A DNA stretch of 64,000 nucleotides from Mycolicibacterium chubuense (GTDB lineage: Bacteria > Actinomycetota > Actinomycetes > Mycobacteriales > Mycobacteriaceae), in NCBI RefSeq assembly GCF_001044255.1, contig NZ_JYNX01000060.1:140951-204950 (forward strand). Direction: 5' to 3'. The position numbers and the translations under genes are program-made. Below the pieces are notes generated by a model. It saw only the letters and a program-made list of their open reading frames with translations, was not told where the DNA came from and did not search any database. The number at the start of each line of letters is the position of its first letter. The stretch's first letter is position 1. Below, in pieces: positions 23,414 through 32,577 of the stretch.

Positions 23414-24277
23414 CTAACCGATCACCGGGAAGCGGCGTTCGGCGCCGAGCCGGTCGACCGCGCCCTGAAGGCTGGCCAGCACTTTGTCGTTGATGACGTC
23501 GTCGTCGGCGGCGGCGATGTCCTCCGCGTCGATCGGGTCCTGCACCTCGATGACGATCTTCGTCGGCAGCGGCAGCCGCGGCACCATGTCGCTGACCGCC
23601 AGTCCCCAGGGCGGTGCCAGCAGGATCGGGACGCTTTTGAGCCGGGCGATCCTGTCCACGCCCAGCAGCCGCGCCAGCCACTGCCCGCGGTCCAGGAACA
23701 GTGCGGCCTCCTGCCCGCCGACGCTGGCGACCGGGACGATCGGCACCCCGGCCTCGCGGGCCAGCGTCACATAACCCTGACGTCCGTCGAAGTCGACCTC
23801 GTGGCGCTTCCAGGACGGGCGGAACACCTCGTAGTCGCCGCCGGGGTAGACCAGAAGCGCCGCACCGGATTTCAGGGCCAGCGCGGCGTTGTCGTGGTTG
23901 GCCGCGACGGTGCCGAACTTGCGCAGCGACCCGAGGCCCGGCATGGACACCACCAGGTTGTGCGCCAGCTGGTAGAACGGCCGCTCCACACCGAAGTAGG
24001 AGCAGAACGCCAACGTGAACACGAAGGTGTCGGGCGGCAGGTTGCCGCCGCTGTGGTTGCCCACCAACAGCACCGGCCCGTCCTTGGGAATCCGGTCGAG
24101 CCCGCGGACGTCCGCGCGGAAGTACAGCGACGCCAGCAACCACAACCCGGGCAGTTGCTCGCGGATGTAGTCGGCGTCGCGCTGGTCGAGATCGGCCTTG
24201 GGCACGCGAGCCGACAGCTCGTGTTTGGCCCATTCGAGGGCGTCGCTGAAACCCGGCATGGAGGTGATATTGACCAC
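23414..24277 (-). CDS. Lysophospholipid/diacylglycerol-type acyltransferase
   Basis: The 287-residue protein belongs to the PlsC-like superfamily. The acyltransferase block is VLLVGNHSGGNLPPD (His-Ser-Gly-Gly, not the common His-x4-Asp), followed by ALLVYPGGDYEVFRP and GVPIVPVASVG. This variant is common in mycobacteria and resembles DGAT2-like enzymes. A helix near LWLLASLYF may place it on the membrane. The GTG at 24277 is the annotated start; an ATG seven codons in is an alternative. It is divergent from tesB. Confidence 0.82.
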   Translation of the reverse strand: MVNITSMPGFSDALEWAKHELSARVPKADLDQRDADYIREQLPGLWLLASLYFRADVRGLDRIPKDGPVLLVGNHSGGNLPPDTFVFTLAFCSYFGVERPFYQLAHNLVVSMPGLGSLRKFGTVAANHDNAALALKSGAALLVYPGGDYEVFRPSWKRHEVDFDGRQGYVTLAREAGVPIVPVASVGGQEAALFLDRGQWLARLLGVDRIARLKSVPILLAPPWGLAVSDMVPRLPLPTKIVIEVQDPIDAEDIAAADDDVINDKVLASLQGAVDRLGAERRFPVIG

Positions 24278-24318
24278 CGTCAGTCAGAGCAAACACGGCT
24301 GCGGCACAATCTCCTGCC

Positions 24319-25158
24319 GTGCCCTCCTCGCTCGGCGATGTGCTCGCCTCGATGGCCCTGAATCGCCTCGACGCACGGTCCTTTCTCGGTGAGCAACTGC
24401 CGGCGCCGGCGCACCACATCCTCGGCGGACACATCTCGGCCCAGGCGCTGTTGGCGGCCGGCCTGACCGCGCCGGGGCGGGCGCCGCACAGCGTGCACAC
24501 CTACTTCCTGCGGCCGGGCGACGCGCGCCGCCCGGTGCGGTTCGACGTCGTGGATCTGCAGGAGGGCCGCACGTTCTCGGCCCGCCGGGTGACCGCGCGC
24601 CAGGACGAGCAGATCCTGCTGGAGGCGATGTCGTCGTTCGCGCTGGTCGCGCCGGCACCCGGCGCGGGCGGGTATCAGCCGTCCGCTCCCGAGGTGCCGG
24701 AGCCGGAGTCGCTGCCCGTCGTCGCGCCGCACATGGCCGAATCCGACGACGTGACGCCGGGACAGTGGTCGAGTCTGCGGTGGTTCGAACGACGCATCGT
24801 CGACGCCGACCGGTCGCCGCCGGCGCGGTCGCGCATCTGGTGGCGGCCCGACGGCCCGGTGCCCGACGAGGTGGCCGGTGACACGACGATGACGGCCGCG
24901 CTGGTCGCGTACCTGTCGGCGGTGACGCTGACCGAGCCGGCGTACGCGGCGCGCGGGAAGGTCGGGGCGTCGGCGCAGCGCGATCATTCGGTGTGGTTCC
25001 ACGGACCGGCGGATCTGTCGGACTGGCTGCTCTACGACCAGTCCTCGCCGAGCAGCACCGACACGCTGGCGCTGGCCGGCGGGACCATGTTCAACCGCGA
25101 CGGCCGGCTGGTGTGCACGGTGCGCCAGGAGATGTACTTCCCGCCCCCGCGCGCCTAG
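24319..25158 (+). CDS. tesB: Acyl-CoA thioesterase II (TesB family)
   Basis: The protein has 279 residues and two hotdog domains. The first holds ILGGHISAQALLAAG and SVHTYFLRPGD; the second holds DHSVWFHGPADLSDWLLYDQ with the catalytic Asp and Gln of TesB. It cleaves medium- and long-chain acyl-CoA. The start is a GTG. It ends with a four-base overlap on the convergent SulP gene. Confidence 0.92.
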   Translation: MPSSLGDVLASMALNRLDARSFLGEQLPAPAHHILGGHISAQALLAAGLTAPGRAPHSVHTYFLRPGDARRPVRFDVVDLQEGRTFSARRVTARQDEQILLEAMSSFALVAPAPGAGGYQPSAPEVPEPESLPVVAPHMAESDDVTPGQWSSLRWFERRIVDADRSPPARSRIWWRPDGPVPDEVAGDTTMTAALVAYLSAVTLTEPAYAARGKVGASAQRDHSVWFHGPADLSDWLLYDQSSPSSTDTLALAGGTMFNRDGRLVCTVRQEMYFPPPRA

Positions 25159-26825
25159 CCGCCCGGGTGGGCGCGGCGGAAGGCCTCCACCGCGGTGGGC
25201 AGCGTCGGGAAGATCCGGTCCTCGCCGATCGCGTCGATCAAGCCGGCGGCGACCAGGTCGTCGTGCAGCTCTCGCTTCACCCGTGCCATCGCGAATTCGA
25301 TTCCGCGACTCTGCAATTCGGTCCGCAACTGACCGAGGGCGTCGAGTGCGGTCAGGTCGACCTCGACGTTGGCCTCCGCGTTGAGCAGGAACCACCGCAC
25401 CGGGTCGGCGCTGTCGTCGACCGCGGCGAGCGCGCGCTGCCGGAAGTTCTCGGCGTTGGCGAAGAACAGCGGCGCGTCGTAGCGGTAGACCAGCAGCCCG
25501 GCCAAGGGGCTTGCCGTCGGATAGTCGTCGATGTCGTGCATTCCGGCCAGCCCCGGCACGAATCCCAGGATCGCGTCGTGGGGCCGGGCGACGCGGCGCA
25601 ACAGTTCGAGCACCGAGACGGCGATCGCGGCCAGCACGCCGTACAGCGCGCCGAACGCCAGCACGGCCACCGTCGTCGTCACCGCGAGCAGCCACTCGCT
25701 GAGCCGGAACCGCCGCAGCCTGCGGAACTGGGCGATGTCGATCAGTCGCAGCGCGGCGTAGACCACCAGGGCGCCGAGCACGGCGGTCGGGAACAGCGCG
25801 AGCACTCCCCGCCCCGCGATCATCACCAGCAGCACGACGGCGAGCGCCACCAGCGAGTACACCTGGGTGCGGCTGCCCACCGATTCGCCCAGCGCGGTCC
25901 GGCTCGCACTCGAGCTGACGGGAAAGCCGTGGCTCAGCCCGGCGCCGACGTTGCAGGCCCCCAGCGCGCGCAGTTCGGCGTTGGCGTCGATGCGCTCGGA
26001 CCGGCGCGCTGAGAACGATCGCGCGGTGAGCACGTTGTCGGAGAAAGCCACCAGGGCGATGCCGACGGCGGGAATCACGAGCCCGACGACGTCTGCAGGC
26101 CCGACCCCGGGGAAGCCCAGGGGTGGCAGACCGCTGGGGATCGGGCCGACCAGCCGGATGCCGTCGTCCTGCAGCGCGAACACGGCGACCACGACGGTGG
26201 TGACCAGGATGGTGATCAGCGGCCCGGGCCAGCGCGGGATGAACCGGGCCAGCCCCAGCAGCAGCGCCAGCGCGCCGACCGACAGGGCGACGGTCGGCCA
26301 CTGCACTCCGTCCAGCCCGGACACGAACGACCGCAGCTGGCCGGTGAACTCCTGGCCGTCGACCGGGGTGCCGGTCAGCTTGCCGAGCTGGCCCGCGATC
26401 ATCAGGACGGCGACGCCGGTCAGGTAGCCGACCAGCACGGGCTGGCTGAGCAGCTCGGCGAGGAACCCGAGCCGGACGACGCCGGCCAGCAGGCACACCG
26501 CGCCGACGAGCACCGCGAGCACCGCCGCCAGGGCGGCGTAGCGCACCGGGTCGCCGTGGGCCAGCGGGGCCAGCGCCGTGGCGGTGATCAGCGCGGTCGT
26601 GGATTCGGGGCCGACCGAGAGTTGCCGCGACGAGCCCAGCACCGCGTACACGGCCATCGGCACGAGCGCCGCCCACAGCCCGGTCACCGGCGGGAGACCG
26701 GCCACCGTGGCGTACGCCATCACCTGAGGGATGAGGTAGGCCGCGACCGTCAGACCGGCGAGGACATCGCCGCGGAGCCAGGACCGCTCGTAGTCGCGGT
26801 ACTGCGCGATCGTCATTCTCGACAT
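25155..26825 (-). CDS. SulP family anion transporter with STAS domain
   Basis: The 556-residue protein has the SulP membrane core, starting with GDVLAGLTVAAYLIPQVMAY in helix 1, then GPESTTALIT and the G-x-x-S-G-like SSSASRTALGESVGSRTQVY. A cytosolic STAS domain covers about residues 430-550 (LVYRYDAPLFFANAENF...DLTALDALGQL). Members carry sulfate, bicarbonate or dicarboxylates; here the substrate cannot be settled. No sulfate-assimilation gene is near. Confidence 0.9.
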   Translation of the reverse strand: MSRMTIAQYRDYERSWLRGDVLAGLTVAAYLIPQVMAYATVAGLPPVTGLWAALVPMAVYAVLGSSRQLSVGPESTTALITATALAPLAHGDPVRYAALAAVLAVLVGAVCLLAGVVRLGFLAELLSQPVLVGYLTGVAVLMIAGQLGKLTGTPVDGQEFTGQLRSFVSGLDGVQWPTVALSVGALALLLGLARFIPRWPGPLITILVTTVVVAVFALQDDGIRLVGPIPSGLPPLGFPGVGPADVVGLVIPAVGIALVAFSDNVLTARSFSARRSERIDANAELRALGACNVGAGLSHGFPVSSSASRTALGESVGSRTQVYSLVALAVVLLVMIAGRGVLALFPTAVLGALVVYAALRLIDIAQFRRLRRFRLSEWLLAVTTTVAVLAFGALYGVLAAIAVSVLELLRRVARPHDAILGFVPGLAGMHDIDDYPTASPLAGLLVYRYDAPLFFANAENFRQRALAAVDDSADPVRWFLLNAEANVEVDLTALDALGQLRTELQSRGIEFAMARVKRELHDDLVAAGLIDAIGEDRIFPTLPTAVEAFRRAHPGG

Positions 26826-26884
26826 GGAAGCACGGTCACAGGCCGGGCCGGCGCAAGACGGCGCCGAACGGGTACACGGGCGCG

Positions 26885-27718
26885 ATGAGCAGCACAGACC
26901 AGCGTGACCTCGGCGATTCCGACAGCCCGATCGAGGACGCCCTCGAAAAGGCCTTCAACCGCATGGTGGACGAGGGCACCCAGCGGCTGCACCGCACCTG
27001 GCGCGAGGTACTGGTGACCGGGTTCTTCGGCGGCACCGAGGTGGCGATGGGGGTGCTGGCCTACCTGTCGGTGCTGGTGGCGACGGGTGACCCGCTGCTG
27101 GCGGGGCTGGCCTTCTCGATCGGCTTCCTGGCGCTGCTGCTGGGCCGCAGCGAGTTGTTCACCGAAGGGTTCCTGGTGCCGGTCACCACGGTCGCCGCCA
27201 AACGCGCCAGCGTTGCGCAGCTGGTCAAGCTGTGGAGCGGCACGCTGGCGGCCAACCTCGTCGGCGGCTGGTTGATCATGTGGCTGGTGATGACGGCGTT
27301 CCCGAAGCTGCACGCCCAGACCATCACCTCCGCGCAGCACTACGTCGACGCGCCGCTGTCCGCGGAGTCCATCACGCTCGCGTTGCTGGGCGGCATGGCG
27401 ATCACGCTGATGACGCGCATGCAGCACGGCACCGATTCGATGCCGGCCAAGATCGCCGCGGCCGTGGCCGGGGCATTCCTGCTGGCCGGTCTGCAGATGT
27501 TCCACTCGATCCTGGACTCGCTGCTGATCTTCGGTGCACTGATCGTCGGCAACACCTCGTTCGGATATCTCGACTGGCTGTCGTGGTTCGGCTACACGGT
27601 GGTCTGCAACATCGTCGGCGGTCTCGCACTGGTCACGCTGCTGCGCCTGATCCGCAGCAAGGATCGGCTCAAAGAGGAACGGCGCGAAGCGGATTCACCG
27701 ACGGGGGAGTCCCGTTAG
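26885..27718 (+). CDS. Formate/nitrite transporter (FNT) family protein
   Basis: The 277-residue protein has six membrane helices, with the FNT pore signatures LLGRSELFTEGFLVPV and AGLQMFHSILDSLLIFGALI. The long charged N-terminus and the FTEGF motif are nearer to YfdC-type members than to FocA or NirC. Predicted to conduct small monocarboxylates or inorganic anions. The last bases overlap the amidase gene on the other strand. Confidence 0.87.
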   Translation: MSSTDQRDLGDSDSPIEDALEKAFNRMVDEGTQRLHRTWREVLVTGFFGGTEVAMGVLAYLSVLVATGDPLLAGLAFSIGFLALLLGRSELFTEGFLVPVTTVAAKRASVAQLVKLWSGTLAANLVGGWLIMWLVMTAFPKLHAQTITSAQHYVDAPLSAESITLALLGGMAITLMTRMQHGTDSMPAKIAAAVAGAFLLAGLQMFHSILDSLLIFGALIVGNTSFGYLDWLSWFGYTVVCNIVGGLALVTLLRLIRSKDRLKEERREADSPTGESR

Positions 27719-29178
27719 ATAGGCGCGACCCGGTCGAACCACGGCGCCGCCCGCTCCAGCTGGGCACCGAGCTGGATCAGTCGCGACTCCCCGGCCAGCG
27801 GCGCGACGAACTGGACCCCGAGCGGCAGACCGTCGGCCGTCCAGTGCAGCGGCAGCGAGATCGCCGGGCGCCCGGTCAGATTCGCCAGCTGGGTGTAGGG
27901 CACCCAGCCGAGGTTGTCGTCGACCATGTCGTCGACGATCTTGGTGTAGCGCAGCAGCCCCGCGGTCCGGGTCTTGAGCAGGACGTCGGCCGAGCGGGCC
28001 AGCGCGGCGGGCAGGTCGAACGCGCCGATCCTGGGCGGCGGGGTGGCCAGTGTCGGGGTGAGCAGCAGGTCGTGGGAGGAGAAGAACGCGGTGAGCCGGC
28101 GGGTGTGTTCGTGGCGGCGCGCCACGGCGTCGACGTAGTCCACGCCGCTGGTGGCGCGGCCCAACGCGGCCATGATCAGCGTGTCCCGTTCGAAGGACGC
28201 GTCGCCCGCCCCGGTCAGCCGCTTGGCCTCCTCGACCTCGAAGGCGATCGAGACGAACCAGGTCAGCAGGAAGTCTCGGGCCAGCGCGGCGTCGTCGAAG
28301 GGAGCCTGCGGGAGTTCGTCGACGTGGTGGCCGAGGTCGGTCAGCACCCGCACGGTGTTCTCGACGGCGGCGTAGGCCTCCGCGTGGGGATGGGGGGTGA
28401 TCGCCGACGGCACCCGCACCCCGATCCGCAGCGGGCCGGGGTCGGCATCCAGGCAGGACACGAACGACGCGTCCGGCATGCCGGGCACGTACGGTCCGCC
28501 GGGCTCACCGCCGCGCAGCACGTCGAGCATGGCCGCGGTGTCGCGCACGGTGCGGGAGACGACGCCCTGCACGGCGGCGCCGTGCATCGGCTCCGCGGCG
28601 CCGGGCCCCGAGGGCACCAGTCCACGACCGGGTTTGAGGCCGACGAGCCCGCAGCAGCCCGCCGGGATTCGGATCGACCCGCCGCCGTCGCTGGCTCCCG
28701 CACAGGGGACGATGCCCGCGGCGACGGCGGCGGCCGCTCCGCCCGACGAGCCGCCCGGGCTGTGGGCGAGGTTCCAGGGGTTGCGGGCCGGCCCGTGCGC
28801 GACCGGCTCGGTGACCCCCTTGGCGCCGAACTCGGGGGTGTTGGTCTTGCCGAAGATCACCAAGCCGGCGTCGAGCCAGCGTTGCACGACGGTGGAGTGC
28901 TCCGGCGCAGGTCGCGACGCCAGCGCACGTGAACCTGCACCGGTGGGTGTCCCGGCGTAATCCTGGCCGAGATCCTTGATCAGGAACGGCACGCCGGCGA
29001 AGGGGCCCTCGCCGTGCGCGGGCGCCGGGATGTCGCGCACGATGGCGTTGATCCGCGGGTTCACCGCCGCGGCGCGGTCACGGGCCAGCGTCAGCAACTC
29101 GGCCGCCGACACCTTGTCGGTGGCGACCAGTTCGGCCAGGCCGGTGGCGTCATAGGTCCGGTATTCCTCGAAGTCCAT
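27715..29178 (-). CDS. Amidase signature family enzyme
   Basis: The 487-residue protein carries the Ser-cisSer-Lys triad. Lys is in VPFLIKDL, cis-Ser in SPGGSSGGAAAAVAAG and the nucleophile in ASDGGGSIRIPA. It hydrolyses amides to acids. No GatB or GatC gene is adjacent and the substrate pocket differs from GatA, so it is a stand-alone amidase. The genomic neighbours give no substrate clue. Confidence 0.92.
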   Translation of the reverse strand: MDFEEYRTYDATGLAELVATDKVSAAELLTLARDRAAAVNPRINAIVRDIPAPAHGEGPFAGVPFLIKDLGQDYAGTPTGAGSRALASRPAPEHSTVVQRWLDAGLVIFGKTNTPEFGAKGVTEPVAHGPARNPWNLAHSPGGSSGGAAAAVAAGIVPCAGASDGGGSIRIPAGCCGLVGLKPGRGLVPSGPGAAEPMHGAAVQGVVSRTVRDTAAMLDVLRGGEPGGPYVPGMPDASFVSCLDADPGPLRIGVRVPSAITPHPHAEAYAAVENTVRVLTDLGHHVDELPQAPFDDAALARDFLLTWFVSIAFEVEEAKRLTGAGDASFERDTLIMAALGRATSGVDYVDAVARRHEHTRRLTAFFSSHDLLLTPTLATPPPRIGAFDLPAALARSADVLLKTRTAGLLRYTKIVDDMVDDNLGWVPYTQLANLTGRPAISLPLHWTADGLPLGVQFVAPLAGESRLIQLGAQLERAAPWFDRVAPI

Positions 29179-29235
29179 GGCCTGACCGTAGGTGGCCCCG
29201 CCCGCCCGGGGAAGGGTTTCGAATCGTTATCAAGG

Positions 29236-29270
29236 TTTGTCTCATTTGTCACATGGGTAACTTCAGTAAC
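29236..29270 (+). promoter_or_regulatory. Pairs of direct repeats in the promoter region of the 29333 gene
   Basis: TTTGTC occurs at 29236 and 29245, and GTAAC at 29257 and 29266; each pair has a 9-base period. The stretch is clearly more AT-rich than its surroundings. It lies 63-97 bases before the start of the downstream gene, which fits a promoter with a regulator site. No regulator can be named. Confidence 0.35.
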
Positions 29271-29332
29271 GACGCGGACGACGCGGTCCGACGCGCCACC
29301 CACCCGAAGAAAGTGACGAATGGATCATCCTC

Positions 29333-29803
29333 ATGAACACAATCCTGTACTTCAGCGCCCAGGGCCCCGTTTATGAGACGCGTGCCTACACCAAGGCCGA
29401 CGTCGACCGACTCATCCACGACCGCGGGCTGCAGTCTCTAGGCAGCGCCGACCGGCAGTTCGATTTCTGGTTCAGCTCCACCACGCCGGGGTGCCAGCGC
29501 CGCGTCAACCGCCGCGCCACTGAACTACTGCTCGCCACAACGAACTTCACTGCGAAGACCGTCCCGCTGCTGCGCGGAGCGGTGGTCGTCGCCACCCACG
29601 ACGCCGACGGTGACCTCGACGGGCTGAGCTGGCAGCAGCTCGATCAGCTGGCGGCCCGCAACCGCTCCCTGAGCGCCCGCGACGAGCGGATCCTGAGCCG
29701 GCGGATCACCCGGGATCTGCAGCGGGCGCGCCGCGCCCCGCAGGCACCTGCGCCGGCTGCCGTGCCCGTCGCCGCCCGGCCACGCACCACCGCGACCCGC
29801 TAG
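29333..29803 (+). CDS. Hypothetical protein, 156 residues
   Basis: I recognise no family. The N-terminal 80 residues look folded and mixed alpha/beta (MNTILYFSAQGPVYETRAY, then FDFWFSSTTPGCQRRVNRR). The centre holds LLRGAVVVATHDADGDLDGL. The C-terminal 50 residues are Arg/Ala/Pro-rich and probably disordered or nucleic-acid binding. No signal peptide or membrane segment is present. Base composition of the first third is a little lower in GC than its neighbours. It has its own AT-rich promoter region with direct repeats. Confidence 0.65.
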   Translation: MNTILYFSAQGPVYETRAYTKADVDRLIHDRGLQSLGSADRQFDFWFSSTTPGCQRRVNRRATELLLATTNFTAKTVPLLRGAVVVATHDADGDLDGLSWQQLDQLAARNRSLSARDERILSRRITRDLQRARRAPQAPAPAAVPVAARPRTTATR

Positions 29804-29804
29804 C

Positions 29805-30632
29805 TCAGCCGAACTGCGCGACCCGCTCGGCGAGCTGGTCGAGGATGCGCAGCGACTGATCGAGCGGCTTGGTCGGCAGCAGCAGGCCCAATTCCCCGAA
29901 GCCGAGTTCTGCTGCGGCACTCCAGTACTGCGGATCGTTCGGCGCGGCGAACATCGTCAGCGGGACGTCGTGCCCGGCGCCCTCGGTGATCTGGTCGATC
30001 CGCATCCGGAGCCGTTCGACCGGCAGCGGGTTGGAGATCCAGCCCGCCTTGTGCCGGATCACCCTCTTGACCGTGGCGTCGGAGTCACCGCCGATCAGCA
30101 CCGGCGGGTGCGGTGTGCGCACGGGCTTGGGTCGGCAGTAGGACGGGTCGAAATCGACGAACCGGCCGTGGTACTCGGCGGGTTCGGTGGTCCACAGCGC
30201 CTTGATGGCCTCGATCCGTTCGTCGAGCAGCGCGCCGCGCGTCTTCGGATCGGTGCCGTGATCGCGCAGTTCCTCGATGTTCCAGCCGGCCCCCACTCCG
30301 AGCACGAATCGCCCGCCGGAGATCAGGTCGATGCTGGCGGCCTCCTTGGCGGTGATGATGGGGTCGCGCTGGATCAGAAGCGCGATGCCGGTGATCAATT
30401 CGATGGTGGACGTCACTGCGGCGGCGGCCGCCAGCGTGACGAACGGGTCCAGTGTGCGGTAGTAGATCGACGGCAGATCACCGCCCAGCGGATACGGCGA
30501 CTGCCGGCTGGCCGGAATGTGGGTGTGCTCGGCGACGGCCAGCGACGTGAAGCCGCGCTCTTCGATCGCCCGTGCCAGGGACACGGTGTCGATGGTGTCG
30601 TCGTTGACGAAGGTGGAGATGCCGAACTTCAT
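29805..30632 (-). CDS. LLM-class F420-dependent oxidoreductase
   Basis: The 275-residue luciferase-like TIM barrel begins KFGISTF. It contains RTLDPFVTLAAAAAVTSTIE and GGRFVLGVGAGWNIEE, both typical of the mycobacterial F420 group (TIGR03619-like). The substrate is unknown. It is transcribed in line with mmcO but 27 bases lie between, so an operon is possible and unproven. Confidence 0.88.
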   Translation of the reverse strand: MKFGISTFVNDDTIDTVSLARAIEERGFTSLAVAEHTHIPASRQSPYPLGGDLPSIYYRTLDPFVTLAAAAAVTSTIELITGIALLIQRDPIITAKEAASIDLISGGRFVLGVGAGWNIEELRDHGTDPKTRGALLDERIEAIKALWTTEPAEYHGRFVDFDPSYCRPKPVRTPHPPVLIGGDSDATVKRVIRHKAGWISNPLPVERLRMRIDQITEGAGHDVPLTMFAAPNDPQYWSAAAELGFGELGLLLPTKPLDQSLRILDQLAERVAQFG

Positions 30633-30659
30633 CTGACCGAGGTTATGCCTGCGCGCATC

Positions 30660-32120
30660 TCAGACGTACTCCAGGGTGGTCATCATTCCGGCGTCCATGT
30701 GATAGCCGTTGTGGCAGTGCAGCATCCACACCCCCGGGTTGTCGGCGTCGAAGGCGACGGCCACCGACGTCATCGGCGCGACGATCACGGTGTCCTTGCG
30801 CGGGCCGGGCGCTCCGTCGGAGCGCAGCACCTCGAAGGTGTGACCGTGCAGGTGCATCGGGTGCCACATCATCGACCGGTTGACGAAGTGCAGCACGGCC
30901 CGCTGGCTCTCGGCGACGGTCAGCGGGACGGCGTCGGTGAAGGGCCGTCCGTTGATCCGCCAGTCGTAGCCCATCATGCCGCCGGACAGCACCGCCTGCA
31001 GTTGCGCGTCGGGCGGCGCGGGGGCGAGCCGGACGGGCGCGGCGGCACTCAGGGCGGCCGCGGTGGCCACCCGGCCCGCCAACTCGGCCGGCCGGAAGTC
31101 CGGGCCGGGATCGCTTCCCACCCGGGTGCGCAACAGTGCACGCGCCGCACCGTTCTTACCTTCGGCGACCGCCACCAGAGGGAAGACGCCGTCGGCCGCG
31201 GTGACGAGCACGTCGTAGCGTTCCCCCATCCCCAGCAGCACCGCATCCACGTCGACGGGTTCGACCGGATATCCGTCGGTGTGCGTGACCGTCATCGGGT
31301 GACCGGCCAGCGCGACGCGGAACGCGGTGTCGGCCGCGGCATTGATGAACCGGATGCGCAGCCGCTGCCCGGCGCGCGCTGTGAAACCGGTTGCCGCCGA
31401 GGGGATGCGACCGTTGACGAGGTAGTAGGGATAGCTGACATCGCCACCGTCGCCGGCGAGCAGGGGGCTTGCCGCGCCGCCCATGCCGTGCATCGACATC
31501 CCGCGCGACCGCAGTCCGTCGAGAATCTGGTGCGGGTCGGGGCCCACGCCCGCGGTCCAGTCGTCGAGCACGACGATCCACTCCGCGTCGTAGTCGCCGG
31601 GTTCGGCGGGATCGTCGACGATCACCGGCAGGTACAGCCCGTAGTCGGTGTCCAGCCCGGCGTGCGGGTGGGCCCAGTAGGTGCCGGGTACCGGTGAGGT
31701 GAACCGGTAGGTGAAGTCCGCGCCCGGGGCGATCTCGGGGGTGGCCGGCGCGGCGCCGTCCATGTCGTTGCGCAGCGCGATGCCGTGCCAGTGCACGGAG
31801 GTCGGGTGGTCGAGGCCGTTGGTGACGGTGACCGCCAGCTCGTCCCCGACGTTCCCCCGCACCACGGGGCCCGCCACCCGGCCGTCGTAGGCGAGGCTGC
31901 GGACCACCGGACCACCGAGGTCCAGGTCGCTCGATCCGGCGCGCAGGTGCGCGGTGACGGTCCGTCCGGTGTGGGGACGGGCTGCCTCGGTGCGGGCGAT
32001 CGCCTCGGTCAGGCCTGCTGCGGGTTGCCGAGGGGCGGGCGGTGCGGTGGGCCGCGCACACGCGCTCAGCGCGGCACCCGCCGCCGCGGCGGCCAGAAAG
32101 CTCCGCCTGCTCAGCGCCAT
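30660..32120 (-). CDS. mmcO: Tat-exported multicopper oxidase (MmcO type), copper defence
   Basis: This is a 486-residue three-domain multicopper oxidase. The N-terminus is a Tat signal (SRRSFLAAAAAGAALSAC) that also contains a possible lipobox, LSAC. The four copper-binding blocks are HWHGIALRND, WAHPHAG, WHPMHLHGHTFEV and HCHNGYHMDAGMM. The Met-rich tail near the T1 site is usual for Cu(I) oxidases. In M. tuberculosis MmcO (Rv0846c) oxidises Cu(I) outside the membrane and protects against copper. The ATG at 32120 is chosen over upstream starts because it puts the Tat motif at the N-terminus. It follows the small membrane gene by four bases, so they form one transcript. Confidence 0.93.
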   Translation of the reverse strand: MALSRRSFLAAAAAGAALSACARPTAPPAPRQPAAGLTEAIARTEAARPHTGRTVTAHLRAGSSDLDLGGPVVRSLAYDGRVAGPVVRGNVGDELAVTVTNGLDHPTSVHWHGIALRNDMDGAAPATPEIAPGADFTYRFTSPVPGTYWAHPHAGLDTDYGLYLPVIVDDPAEPGDYDAEWIVVLDDWTAGVGPDPHQILDGLRSRGMSMHGMGGAASPLLAGDGGDVSYPYYLVNGRIPSAATGFTARAGQRLRIRFINAAADTAFRVALAGHPMTVTHTDGYPVEPVDVDAVLLGMGERYDVLVTAADGVFPLVAVAEGKNGAARALLRTRVGSDPGPDFRPAELAGRVATAAALSAAAPVRLAPAPPDAQLQAVLSGGMMGYDWRINGRPFTDAVPLTVAESQRAVLHFVNRSMMWHPMHLHGHTFEVLRSDGAPGPRKDTVIVAPMTSVAVAFDADNPGVWMLHCHNGYHMDAGMMTTLEYV

Positions 32121-32124
32121 CGGG

Positions 32125-32436
32125 TCATACCGCCGCGGCCGTTCCCTTTTCGGACTCTTCGTGAACGTCCGTCTCAGCGCCCGCGTCACGTGCCTGGCGA
32201 TCGTGGGGCGGAAGCTGCGCCGTTTCGGGTGGACGGCGCCAGCCGAGGTAGCCCAGGGTGACACTCAGCGCCGAATAGACCGCGGCCTCGGTCCACATGT
32301 AACCGACGCCCCATCTCCGTCCGAGGAACACCGGTTCGTCGACGACTCCGCTCGAGGTCGCCACGGCATAGGCCGCGTGGGCATAGGCCAGCGCGGCGAA
32401 CGACCCGGCGAAGAACTTGCATGCCTCACGATTCAT
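32125..32436 (-). CDS. Small membrane protein co-transcribed with mmcO
   Basis: The 103-residue protein starts MNREACKFFAGSFAALAY after a clear AAGGAG site, so the ATG at 32436 is preferred to the longer frame. Two membrane helices are likely (residues 8-28 and 44-65). The last 35 residues are charged, with His and Asp (PPHDRQARD, DVHEESEKG) that could bind metal. I do not recognise a family. Its tight spacing to mmcO suggests a part in copper handling; that is inference from position. Confidence 0.75.
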   Translation of the reverse strand: MNREACKFFAGSFAALAYAHAAYAVATSSGVVDEPVFLGRRWGVGYMWTEAAVYSALSVTLGYLGWRRPPETAQLPPHDRQARDAGAETDVHEESEKGTAAAV

Positions 32437-32516
32437 GATGGCTCCTTTTCCCGTTGCCGCTCCAGTGTCGGGCCGGGTGGCCGCCGTGGACAGGGCCGTA
32501 AGACCCCCGATGGCGC

Positions 32517-32532
32517 CCTTGCTATGGCAAGG
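32517..32532. promoter_or_regulatory. Inverted repeat between mmcO operon and VIT gene
   Basis: CCTTGC-TATG-GCAAGG is a perfect 6+4+6 inverted repeat lying between the divergent starts at 32436 and 32578. It is a candidate operator for a metal-responsive repressor. It does not match the RicR or CsoR boxes I know from M. tuberculosis. Confidence 0.4.
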
Positions 32533-32577
32533 CTTGGTTTGCTGGCAGAGTGCTGCGAACCTGGTTACGGTGACGCG

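Noticed and set aside
32121-32264. Longer start for the multicopper oxidase
   Set aside because: It would bury the Tat signal 48 residues from the N-terminus and overlap the small membrane gene.
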